DNA of 64,000 nt from Ostreococcus mediterraneus. Its lineage: Eukaryota > Chlorophyta > Mamiellophyceae > Mamiellales > Bathycoccaceae. The position numbers and the translations under genes are program-made. The DNA lies in NCBI GenBank assembly GCA_012295225.1, contig WMKK01000008.1:248001-312000 (forward strand), read 5' to 3'. The notes below the pieces were generated by a model, which worked only from the letters and a program-made list of their open reading frames with translations, did no database searches and was not told the origin of the DNA. Positions within the stretch are counted from its first letter, which is position 1. Every line of letters starts with the position of its first letter. Shown piece after piece: positions 10,417-21,000 of this stretch.

Positions 10417-10636
10417 AACACAGACATAGACAGACATTCACATACGTATTTGTGCATAGCATCTTTAGGTTTTACCGGTACTGGTGTCGGTATAGCGCTT
10501 TGTATTCATTTCTACTGACTTGTTGATTGTACAAAGTCGTCTCGCCCCGCGCCTTCGCCTCAGTCTCGCTCTCGCGCGCCATGTGTCACGATCGAACGCT
10601 CGCGTAAACGTCGTCGCTAAACGCGCACGGGTCATC
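10417..10636. other. Intergenic region before the SUI1-UIM gene
   Basis: Holds the 3' end of the TypA transcript and the promoter of the next gene. A run containing ttaccggtactggtgtcggta lies at about 10471-10491. No gene is supported here. The next frame is open upstream from 10520 only through non-ATG codons. Confidence 0.4.
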
Positions 10637-11870
10637 ATGGCGCTTACCGTTCGCGGTACGAAGAAAGGCTCCTTCGCCATTAGCGTCGCGAAGCGACCCA
10701 TGGGCAAAAAAGTAACCATTTTGACGAACGTGAGCGGCGAAGGCATCAACGCGCTCTTGAGCGCGCTGAAAAAGAAACTCGGCACGGGCGGCACGCGCAC
10801 GGCACACGACACCATCGAAGTCGCGGGCGACCGCGCTGTGGCGGTGGAGAAAGTGTTGCGCGAGGTGTATCCCGACGCACTCGTGGGCGTCAGAAGGCTC
10901 GCGCCGCCGGCGGAGAAGGCGCCGCCGCCGACGACGACGACGACGACGGCGACGACTTCGCGTGAGCCGAGAGCCAAGCCTCGGCACGGTGCTTCGATGC
11001 AAGCGAGGCGTGCGGTGCCGAAGATTGTGGTGTTTTCAAAGCCCAAAGAGACGAGTAAGACGTTTCAAGGCTATCGGCGGTTAATGACTGATTGGATTTA
11101 CTGGGACAGAGAAGTGTTGAATTTGCACGACATGTTCGATCGGCACGTGCGCGAACACGATACGTCGTCGTTACTTGAAGAGTGGTCGACTGAAGGCGGT
11201 GACGAGGTGCGCGCTGGAGACGGTGTGCCGGCGCACACACAGAGCAAAGAGGAACGGCGCGCGACGCTAATGGACATTGGAATGATTGCGACTCCGAGCG
11301 CGTTCAAGATGTCAAGTCGTCTCGATCGACGACGCGAAGCGGCAATGTCGGCAGCAGCACGTAAACGAGAATCATCGAGTACAACTAGTGCATTTTCTTC
11401 TTCAGCTTTGCCGTCTCCGACGTCGTCGAAGATGGTACACTTCGATCCCGCGACTGAATTGTTGCGCGAGCACGGTTTCGCGCCGGCTCGCGGCAAACAC
11501 GAACCGACGACCTCCCAAGTACGCGCCCCTAAGACCGCACCGAAAGCTCGTGTATATCGTGTAACAAACACAAAGGCGCGCGCGCGACCGACAGGTGGGA
11601 TGTATACGTCTCTACGTAAAGGTGTTGGAAGTTTCAATGCCGTCGATTCGCGTTTCGCAGAAAGAGCGCTTGATTCATCAGACGAAGACGTCGACAATCA
11701 GACCGCGACATGGCGCCAAGGATTTGAAACTGGATTTACTCGAGATGCGTCAGGCGAGTTTACATTTGGCGATGAAGTCGTGCGGCCGTTACCGAAAGTA
11801 GACGTGCGGAATGCTACTCCGTCTCATCAGTCGAACGGCGGTTCCATGCGAGAGCGTCGCTACAACGAAC

Positions 11871-11907
<37 letters not shown>

Positions 11908-12559
11908 TGACCTCATTGAAGCCATGCGTCTGTCGCAAATGGAATACGATACAACCCAACAGCACGCGATGCACGTGGAGTGTGACGATTTATTTGCAGG
12001 CATGACGGAGGAGGACATATTAGCGTACATCATTTCGATGAGCGAAGCGGAAGCGTTCGAGGCTAACGTTCCAATCGCGGACGACGAGTCGCTAGAAAAT
12101 ATGCCTTCGCGCACGGAGTGGATTGAATTACGCCTCGGTGAATTATTCTATCCCAACATGGACACCGCGCGAGAAGTGGCGCAGATCTTGCCCGCCATGG
12201 TCGGCGCAGACATGACGCTCGATTTACTCGAAGGCGCCGGAGCGTCGCGCGACGACGCACAGGCGTTCCTCGACGCTTACGCCTCGCTCACGCTGACAGA
12301 TACCAACACGCACCGCGATGGCGCATCTACCACGCGCGTCGACGAATCGCGCGTCGACGAATTTACCGCATGGGCGAACGCCTTTTTGTCCCAATTCTCA
12401 CGCGAAGACATCGACGACGACGCCTTTGTGGAATTCCTCGCCGCCGTTGAGGACCCCACCGAAATCGCCGCGTTCATCCTCGACACCTTCCCAAACGCTG
12501 ACACCGTCAACGTCAGCGCATTTGCACACGAATTTGCCGCTCGAGCACGGCGTAGATAG
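10637..12559 (+). CDS. eIF1-like (SUI1) domain fused to a UIM protein
   Basis: A 640-residue protein of unusual architecture. Residues about 7-90 are a clear SUI1/YciH-type domain (GKKVTILTNV, LKKKLGTGG, IEVAGDRAVAVEKVL), the fold that eIF1 uses to police start-codon selection. A conserved-looking helical block follows at about 140-200 (YRRLMTDWIYWDREVLNLHDMF split over several turns). After a disordered region comes an aspartate run encoded by a GAC/GAT repeat and then a good ubiquitin-interacting motif, DLIEAMRLSQMEYD. A weaker second candidate is EEDILAYIISMSEAE. The last 65 residues (FTAWANAFL, DPTEIAAFIL, FAHEFAARARR) resemble the C-terminal helical motif of GIGYF proteins. I started at the first ATG in frame. 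Role unknown; a translation-linked ubiquitin reader is inference. Confidence 0.75.
11868..11907 (+). repeat. GAC/GAT trinucleotide repeat encoding poly-Asp
   Basis: A short GATGAC microsatellite inside the SUI1-UIM gene. It encodes an uninterrupted run of aspartates directly before the ubiquitin-interacting motif, extending the motif's usual acidic lead-in. Length is probably variable between strains. Confidence 0.8.
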
Positions 12560-12635
12560 CTATAGTTTAGCGAATTGTTTTAGAACTCCGCGCCGCGCGC
12601 TTTTTCTTCCCTCACTCCTCGACGAGCATCAACCC

Positions 12636-13623
12636 ATGCTCGCGCACGCCACACGCACCGCCACGCGCGCGTACCTCGCGCGAGCGGTCTCAACGCACGC
12701 ACACACTCGCCATGCGCGCTCCGCCGCACCCGCAGCGCCATCCGCGCCCGCGCGACGCGGTGTGCGCACCGCAATCGTCGCCGCCGCCGGGGACATTGGC
12801 CGCGAACGCGCCGCTGATTTAGCGAAAAATTACGACGAGTACGACGTCGAAGACGATCCCTTAGTGCACATGGGACGCGTGAATAAGTCGGCATTGAAAC
12901 GACTCGGTAAGTGTTTGCGACGCGCTCGGTTCGATGCGCGATGTGTCGCGTGAAATGCCTGGCTGACGTAGTAACGCGTGTCCCGTCGCAGCGAATGAGA
13001 AAAAGTCTTTGGCGAAAATGTTATTATCGCTCCCAAAGTCCCAAGTGACCGCCATGGTGGTGCTCCCGAGCGAAGTGAAGGAGGCGGTGCTGCAGGGCGT
13101 GGGGATGGGGTCGCATATTGCGATTAAGAGACACGAAGGATTGGTCGCGAGACGGCTGAGAGGGTTGACGGAGGGCGAAGTGGCGGCTATCGCCGGGCAA
13201 GTCGCGGAGATTGGGAACGGTACGGCTGGGGCGATCGATCCACGCGTTGAAGCGTTGGCATCGTCATGGCGGGAGGTTTTATTGAAGGGTGACGATGACG
13301 CGCGCGGTGCGACGCAGAGTGAGGTGTTTGGAGCGCTCACGGCGCGCGACGGCTGGAAATTTACGCGACAGGAACTGGCGCAAGCCGTGGATGCCGCGCG
13401 TAAAGAAAGCATCGATCGCGCGGACAAAATTCGCGCATTGAACGATGCGATTGATGCCGAGATGGAAACTCTCGCTCGCATCGATGACGCCGAAGCGCTC
13501 GCGGAGACTCGCGCGTTCATCGCCAATAAACTCAAGAGTTCCAGCGCCAAGCCGAGCGTCAAGGCGTCGAGAAAATTATTAAAACTTCTTCGCGTCATCG
13601 CCGCCGTCGTCGTCGTAGATTAA
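12636..13623 (+). CDS. DarP/YjgA-like (DUF615) protein, organelle-targeted
   Basis: Resembles the bacterial late 50S ribosome assembly factor DarP (YjgA, DUF615). Exons 12636-12906 and 12992-13623 flank an 85-base intron with GTAAGT donor and CGCAG acceptor, phase 1, giving about 300 residues. The first 55 residues (LAHATRTATRAYLARAVSTH and on) look like a transit peptide. Homology starts at VNKSALKRLANEKKSLAKML (compare bacterial SRSQLKRD...LGRELVEL). It continues through ALLSLPKSQV-like helix and GSHIAIKRHEGLVARRLRGL, matching the GARRRQIQYIGRLMR segment. The predicted protein ends in a short hydrophobic tail. Identification rests on pattern of helices and a few motifs, so confidence is moderate. 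Confidence 0.68.
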
Positions 13624-13809
13624 TGCTGTATGTACTCGTTTTGCGCGCACATCGTCATATGTATCACCACATCCGCCTTGTAATCTAATACACTCCTCGG
13701 GCTGAAAATCAACAAAAGTCAAAGTCAACGCGAAACGCGCACAGACCTCACTGTGTGCCTCGCGCGTCTGCTCCTCCATCACCGCACGAACGCACATACA
13801 TCATCAACC

Positions 13810-15668
13810 ATGAATCAACCAGTGATGGTTATGAACCAAAACGCCAAGCGAGAGACCGGGTCGATCGCGCGTGCGAATAACATAGCCGCCGCAAAGGCAG
13901 TGAGCGACATCATTCGCACCACGCTCGGCCCGAGGTCGATGTTGAAAATGATCCTCGACGCGTCTGGAGGTGCGTTGCGTGCGTCCCGCGCGCGCGTGGT
14001 TCGCGCATCGATGCGTGTTGATGTCATTCGTGCTCGCGCGCGGGTGTGTTGGCGTTTACACAGGCGCTTTCGCTCGGTCAATAGTTTGGATTACAGACGC
14101 CGATCTACGACGGCTCGCGCGCGCGCGTTTTGAATTCCAAAGACTGACGACGGATGATCGTGTGTCGCGCAGGTATCGTGCTTACGAACGATGGTAACGC
14201 CATCTTACGTGAAATCGACGTCACGCACCCGGCGGCGAAGAGCATGATTGAGTTGTCCCGTACGCAAGACGAGGAAACGGGCGACGGCACCACGAGCGTG
14301 ATCATCTTGGCGGGTGAAATTTTACACCTCTCTCAACCGTTTTTAGAAAAGGATATCCACCCAACGGTGATTGTTCGAGCGTATATGAAGGCATTAGACG
14401 CGGCTTTGAAGGTGATTGATTCGATTAGTTTTCCCGTGGATGTGAACGATCGCGAGGCGATGATGAACATCGTGCGCAGTTCAATCGGGACAAAGTTTAC
14501 GTCTCGAATGGGCGAACTCGTACCAAATTTAGCGCTTGATGCGGTGATGTGCGTCGCGCGCAAGAACGAGGACGGTACGAATGACATAGACATCAAAAAG
14601 TACGCCAAGGTGGAAAAGATTGCTGGCGGGTCGATTGAAGACTGCAAAGTTTTGAAAGGGGTGATGATGAACAAGGATGTCGTCGCGCCCGGCAGAATGA
14701 GACGACGCATTGAGAACCCGAGAATCATGTTGTTAGATTGCCCGTTGGAGTACAAGAAGGGTGAAAACCAAACCAACGTCGAGATTACTAAGGAGGAAGA
14801 CTGGGCAGTGTTGCTCAAGATGGAAGAGGATTGGATTAAAGAGACGTGCGCAAAAATCGCCGAATTCAAGCCAGACGTAGTCGTCACGGAGAAGGGATGC
14901 AGCGATTTGGCGTGCCACTATCTCTCCAAGGCGGGCATCACCGCTCTTCGCCGCGTGCGTAAGACGGACAATAACCGCATCGCTCGCGCAGCTGGCGCGA
15001 CGATTGTGTCGCGAGTGGAGGAAATTCGCGAATCAGACATTGGAACCGGCGCTGGTTTGTTCAACGTGGAAAAGATTGGGGACGAGTACTTTACGTTCTT
15101 CGTCGATTGCAAAGACCCCAAGGCGTGTACCATCGTCCTTCGTGGTGCAAGCAAGGATATCTTGAACGAAATTGAACGCAACTTGACTGACGCCATGGGC
15201 GTCGCGCGCAACGTCGTGCACGATCCACGGTTGTTACCTGGAGGCGGCGCCGTCGAAATGGCTGTCTCTCGCGCGCTCGCCGAGGAAGCGACGAAGATTG
15301 AAGGTGTGGAGCAATGGCCATTCCGCGCCATCGGTGTCGCTCTTGAAGTCATCCCTCGCACGCTCGCGCAGAATTGCGGTGCAAACGTCATTCGTACGTT
15401 GACCAAATTGCGCGCCAAGCACGCCGAAGGCGAAGCCGCGAAATCCTTTGGTATCGACGGCAACCGTGGCACCATCGTTGACATGAAAGAACTCGGCGTC
15501 TGGGACCCGTATGCGGTCAAGGTTCAATCCATCAAGACTGCGATTGAATCGGCGACGATGTTATTACGCATCGACGACATCGTCTCTGGCTTGTCCCAAA
15601 AGAACGCGGACGGCATGGCGAGCGCGGGCGTCGCCACCGGCGGCGGCGGCGACGACGACGAAGAGTAA
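13810..15668 (+). CDS. CCT3: CCT chaperonin subunit gamma
   Basis: A subunit of the cytosolic TRiC/CCT chaperonin, which folds actin, tubulin and WD-repeat proteins. Exons 13810-13969 and 14173-15668 with a 203-base intron (donor GTGCG, acceptor GCGCAG, phase 1) give 551 residues, normal for CCT3. The junction restores the invariant DASGG-IVLTNDGNAIL. The ATPase motif GDGTTSVIILAGE, the NIVRSSIGTKF segment and GGGAVEMAVSRAL near the C-terminus are intact. The opening residues NAKRETGSIARANNIAAAKAVSDIIRTTLGP (in pieces) match gamma rather than other CCT subunits. It ends in a glycine/acidic tail. Confidence 0.95.
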
Positions 15669-15853
15669 ACCCATCGTGCACAAAACAACAGTAGTAGTCA
15701 TATCGAATTTCATATCAGTATTAGTACACACCTCAGTCAACAACCGTTCCATTCAATTCATTAATCACTTTTGAGCTCAAAACAAGATTCGTCAACTGCG
15801 CGATCGACCACGTCGCAACCTCCATACCTACGCGCGCGGACGCGGCCGCCCCA
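15669..15853. other. Intergenic region, CCT3 to ABC protein
   Basis: About 185 bases, AT-rich in the first 100, with the CCT3 3' end and the promoter of the ABC protein. No gene is supported. Confidence 0.4.
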
Positions 15854-17938
15854 ATGGACGTCGCCCCACACGCGCCCACGAATCCCGTCGCGCACGCCAT
15901 CGCGCGACGCACGCTCGACGCGTACGCGTTATGTCCACACACGTGGCGATGCATCGAGCGTCTCTACGCCTCAACGCCCGACCGCGCGGAGCCCGCTTCG
16001 CGACTCCTCGCGCTCGCGTGCGTCACGTACGTCGAACACATGGCGGCGTACCGCGCGTGGCGATCGACCGCACACGTCTGGGGGGCGTTATCGCGCGGTG
16101 ACGGGCGTGAGAGCGCGTGGAAAGTGTGTGAATCCATTGCGCGTTTTGCTTTGATTGTCGAGCCGTTGCGTTGCGCTCGACGCACGTATCGCGCGCTCCT
16201 GCAGCGCGAACTCGCCACGGCGGTGGGGAGTGATTTGATTCGTAAGCTTATGCGCGCGGATGCGCTGTGTGCGCATGGCGACGGGCGCATCGTCGGGGCA
16301 TCGGTGGCGGACGGCGCGGCGGCGGTTGGCGCTCCGGCGTGCGCTCGAGCGGCGTTTGACGCGTGCGCGGATGCCATCGAAGCGTGCGTGGGGTTGCTCT
16401 ATCATGGGCATTGCTTATTTGCGAGTAATATGTGGGCGGCGCCTGGGTTGTTGGCGTTTGCGATGATTGGTGAGAGCGTGCGGGCGAAGGAGCGCGAGGC
16501 GAGCGAGGCGAAGAAGGAGGCGCATCGAGCCGAAGGCGCGGCGACGCGGCTTCGTGAATTGCTTACGCACGCTCGCGTGCACGGTGAGGCGATCGCGCTC
16601 GCGAATGGAGCGAAAACCGAATCTGAAGAAGCCATGGCGACGTTAGAGGCGGGGCAGGAGTTTGTGTATCGAAGACAGGTGCTGAGCGCGCGGGCGAGTT
16701 ACCCAACGGATGTCTTTGCCGCCGCGTGTAATTTTTTACCCATGGTTGCGGTGATTCCGAGATTGATTCGCGGAGAAAACGTGTCGATCTGGTCGATTCA
16801 GGTGGCCATGACGTCGTTTAACGGTGTGCGCGCGGCTCTCGCGATGCTTTCAGGAAATGTGGAGACGTTGAGGGCGGCGGAGGCGCACGCGGCGTACGTA
16901 GACGGCGTCTACGACGAGCTCGACGCCGTCTCGAGACGGGCGATGTTCGACAGCCTCGCGGGTATTCGCACCGAGAGCATTTTAGCGGTAGACATGACGA
17001 CGAGCGCCGACGGCGAGGAGAGATCTTCGACGAATGGTGTGCTCTTGCAAGTCTCAGACTTGAGCGTGTGTCTACCGCAAAACGGTCGAGAGCTCGTGCG
17101 CGCGCTTGAATTTGAAATTCGTCGCGGTGACTCGCTAGCCATCGTCGGCGACGCAGGATGTGGAAAAACCACGCTCGTAAAATCTCTCATCGGTTTATGG
17201 TCTTGGGGGCACGGCACTACGCGTATTGTCGATCGCGCATCGGTGTGCGTGTTGTCAAAGAAGCCGTACATGCCGCAAGGCGGCACGTTGCTCGACGCGT
17301 GCACGTATCCGACGCCGTCGTTGGACATTGGCCTGGAATCGCGCGAGCTCGTCAAGGTCATCCTCGTTGAACTCGGTTTGGCAAAGTACCTCGAGCGTCT
17401 CGATACGTTCGCGGCTTGGAACGAACGTTTGACTCTGGATGAGCAACAGAGAATTGCGATGTGTCGCGCGGCTGTAAGTCGAGCTGAGCTGTGCGTGCTC
17501 GACGACGCCACTAGCTCAATGAGCGACGCGAATCGAACAAAATCGTACGACATTCTCAATCAATACGTCGGCGCGGTGTTAAGTTTGGGTGATGAGCGCG
17601 AGATTGCGCGGTACCATACGCGCGTGATTCGCATCAAAAATACTGGTTCATGGGTCGTCGTTGACGCTGCGCGCGTCGAACCGACACCGTCTACATCTGC
17701 TGAAAGCGATACGACCGCTGGTTCAGGGTTGTTTAATCCACTTGGCAACGTCGTGGACACGAAGAAGACTGAAAACCAGTTTATTCGACGTCAGAAAAAA
17801 TCCGTGGCTCGCGTACTTGGCGTCGACCCAATAAAGCTCGGCGTCGTGCCGACGCCAACTAAAGAACAGAGAACGTTAACGAAGACGCTTTCTTTTGATC
17901 CGCTCAAAGCGTCACCGGCGAGATCTTCGAACAAATAA
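15854..17938 (+). CDS. ABCD/SbmA-like ABC half-transporter with altered catalytic residues
   Basis: A 694-residue protein with the order of a peroxisomal (ABCD) or SbmA/BacA-like half-transporter. The N-terminal region (about 1-340) aligns in character with ABC_membrane_2; HGEAIALANGAK near residue 245 matches the family's EEIAFYxG loop. The nucleotide-binding domain occupies about 395-600. Walker A is GDAGCGKTT at about 432, and the Q-loop segment is KPYMPQGG. The signature is LTLDEQQRIAMCRA in place of LSGGEQQR. Walker B is CVLDDATS, with Asp replacing the catalytic Glu. The H-loop position reads SLGDEREIARYH, with Asp in place of the usual His. The membrane spans look weak. It may bind ATP without hydrolysing it well; function unknown. 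Confidence 0.75.
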   Translation: MDVAPHAPTNPVAHAIARRTLDAYALCPHTWRCIERLYASTPDRAEPASRLLALACVTYVEHMAAYRAWRSTAHVWGALSRGDGRESAWKVCESIARFALIVEPLRCARRTYRALLQRELATAVGSDLIRKLMRADALCAHGDGRIVGASVADGAAAVGAPACARAAFDACADAIEACVGLLYHGHCLFASNMWAAPGLLAFAMIGESVRAKEREASEAKKEAHRAEGAATRLRELLTHARVHGEAIALANGAKTESEEAMATLEAGQEFVYRRQVLSARASYPTDVFAAACNFLPMVAVIPRLIRGENVSIWSIQVAMTSFNGVRAALAMLSGNVETLRAAEAHAAYVDGVYDELDAVSRRAMFDSLAGIRTESILAVDMTTSADGEERSSTNGVLLQVSDLSVCLPQNGRELVRALEFEIRRGDSLAIVGDAGCGKTTLVKSLIGLWSWGHGTTRIVDRASVCVLSKKPYMPQGGTLLDACTYPTPSLDIGLESRELVKVILVELGLAKYLERLDTFAAWNERLTLDEQQRIAMCRAAVSRAELCVLDDATSSMSDANRTKSYDILNQYVGAVLSLGDEREIARYHTRVIRIKNTGSWVVVDAARVEPTPSTSAESDTTAGSGLFNPLGNVVDTKKTENQFIRRQKKSVARVLGVDPIKLGVVPTPTKEQRTLTKTLSFDPLKASPARSSNK

Positions 17939-18007
17939 AGATAGGTAGTAGACTCTAATCGTTACATGTACTATTAGTTACACGCGTGAGCGGGTTTCAA
18001 ACTGCCG

Positions 18008-21000
18008 CTATACAAAGCCAAAGCCTTCGCTGCAGTTTTCAATCGCGTACATTAATCGCTCGCGGAGGACATCTTTTGAAGAATACTCGTGCAAGTCGAG
18101 TTGGTTGAAACATGTATGTGCCGATGGAAGCTTTTGGTCATCGGCGTGTTGTCTGTGAATTTGGAACCGCTGCGGGCCCTGCATGCCTTGCAACGCGGCA
18201 AATCCATCGAGCGGGACCTTTGATGTACCCGTGGTAAACATGAGCAAACGCGCCAAATCGTCTTTGGACATTTCACGCACGACGTCCCAGAACCATTGAA
18301 TTTGCGACGACCCCACGGTGTATCCGTGATATTCCGTGTTTGCTCGTAAATCCTCAATGTCAATGTCAGGAGTACCGCTTATCAAGAGCTCGAGCTCGGC
18401 GGCGTTGAGAATGGATATAGTTTCACGTGGAATGATCTCTTCAAACCCTTTCACAAATGCTGCGACTTGATCCTTGACTGCGTTTGTCATGCGATATGCA
18501 GTGACCAAATTGACGTAATCAAACTTGTTTTCATCCGTTACGGGCACATTGCGGCCATTCTCAATCAAATCTTGCACTTGCGTCTCGCCAAAAAAGGATG
18601 TGGTTTCGCTAAACGTATACTCGAACACGCCCTCGATGGAATTCTCCAGCATCCATTTTAAACTCTTGTAGTAATCTGGATCGACGCCTTCCATGTCGTC
18701 GTATGTCAGCGGCATGCCGAGCATGTGCTTGTAAATTGGGCGCGTGAAGTATGCGCTCAACAAGATATCGTCAAACAACGCCTTGGCCACGAGCCGACCG
18801 ACAAATCTAAAGTACAGCAAGTGTTCTTCGTTGATGATGCTGTTCGGGTTTGGCTGGTAACACCCCTTGTCATGCGATAACTCGAAGAGCGCGATGTTCG
18901 GGTTGAAGATTTCTCGGGCGAGAATGGTAAACCATTCCCTGATGAGACCACCGCCGTCCACGCCTTCTTCGTTGACAAACGCGATGGATAACTTACCGCG
19001 AAGTTCGGCGACGCTGCGCATGCGAAGTTGATTGTACGAATCCTGAAGAATGTGCTCTCGCCTGATTTTGAGCTGATTGTTTGCCCGACCAGCTTTGTCG
19101 CGCAGCTTTTTAATTTGACTGCGGACGTGGGCGCGCTTGTTGTCGAAATCAATCAACCGCGGGCTTTGCAACATCACCTTCAATGGACCCGATAAAAGCT
19201 GTGGAGAACTCTTAATCATGCGGTTCAGCACGTCTCTGTGCGTCTCCATGAATTTCCACATGTCGCTAATCATCGCTGCGACGCTTGCGTTTTCGCCATC
19301 AGCGTGGATGAGCGTGTCGAGCGCCTGGCTCGACGCTCGACTTAGCGCGCCCATGGAGGCGTGAGAACCGCGCATACCAAACGCCGGCGACTGCATGCGG
19401 GGCGGTGAAAGAATACCGCCTACGGAATGTCGTCTACTTTGCGTCATCTCCTCTTCGAGAAAAGGCAGTAGCGCGCTCGTGATCATTAAGTAAGTTGTAA
19501 TGAGCGTCTCCATCATCGACGTATCCATCGTCTCCTCGACGCGCGCCTTTGACCAATGTTCGTGAATACTTCCTACACCCGAATCATCGTCGCTTTTGCG
19601 AGCCTTGAGCTTGAGCGTTTCGGCGTGCGCTGCCAATAACTTCCATGCCGGCGCACAATTCCTGAAGAATACCATGAGTGCGTCTTTTGCTTCCTTGTCC
19701 AACGGATTACTCGTAGAGACTCGCTCGTTGTTTTCACGCTCCTTGTTTTCACTCGACAGATGCGTGAGTAAGAAAATCAAGCTCTTCGTCAACCGTAAGA
19801 GAAACGTCGGTGCGAAACGACGTTCACCGGGGTTGGTGCCGTCATTGGTGTCTAGCACACGCGTGCAGTTAACAGCATGCATGTTCAACGTTGCGATGAT
19901 GAATGACGACAGCTTCGGAACATTCGGCGAGTTTGTACACGCGACGCAGAAGGTTTTCAAAATGTTGTTAATTTTGTCCAAAATTGGCGCCGTCAGATGA
20001 CGAATCTTCAACAGAGCCGGCAACTGACCGACGATATTGGACTTTGGGATCGCGCGCTGGAAAACACTCTCTGGTTCCCACTTGTCTTCCGCGGTCTTGC
20101 GCTGTTTCATCAACATTGAGTCGATGGCTTTTACGCACAATGCAATGAGCGACGCCGTTTTGTCAGAGTGCGCTGATGTACCCAGACTGCGATCTGGATG
20201 CGTCGCGAATTGCAGCAACAACAAAAGAATCGAAAAGTCAACTGTGTCATCTCCGATGGTTTCGTTTTTCGCAGCAAACTTGTACCACTCACGACGATCT
20301 CTAGAACTCGTACCCGTAGTACTGTCAGTAAACATGTCCTTAAACGCCTCTTCGATGCACTCGAAGCTCATCTTCGATACGTACTGCATCTTTGCCACGT
20401 GCTTGTTTCGGCTAATCAATGACTGTAACAGCAACATCAATTGCATGGCGAGCGCCTCATATGGCGGCTGACCGTACCGCACGTCTTCTATCACTCCTTT
20501 GCCTTGCGTGCGCTGGAAAATCATCTCAAATATCAATCGCAGCAAAATATCACGGTTATGCTCCGTCACCGCGAGACTTACGCAAATCTTCATCGCTGAA
20601 TCTCTCACATCGTTATTCTTGGTTTGAAGCAACTTTAATAGCGTGCACACATCAAGCTCGCTAAAGTCGACAGAGCACGTAAATGCCTTGTACTCTTCGG
20701 TGTCGACGTACTCTTCTTCGTCGCGCGCGCGGCCGATGCGGTCGATGTCGTGCGCCCAACTCGCAAACGACTGATTGATTTGACGCATGATTTGAGTGGA
20801 CGCATCTGCGGCGGGAGCTGACGGAATCACTCCATTCGCCGCCGAGACAACCGCAGGAGCCCCGAACGAAGTACTTGAGTTGCTTCCTATGACTCTCGTC
20901 GCCGCTTGCGTTGTCGATCGAATGATTTCGCTTTGCAAATCTGACGGCAACGCGACGATAAACTCTGGGTCGATGGGCTCGACAACCGCGGTTCCGCCAA

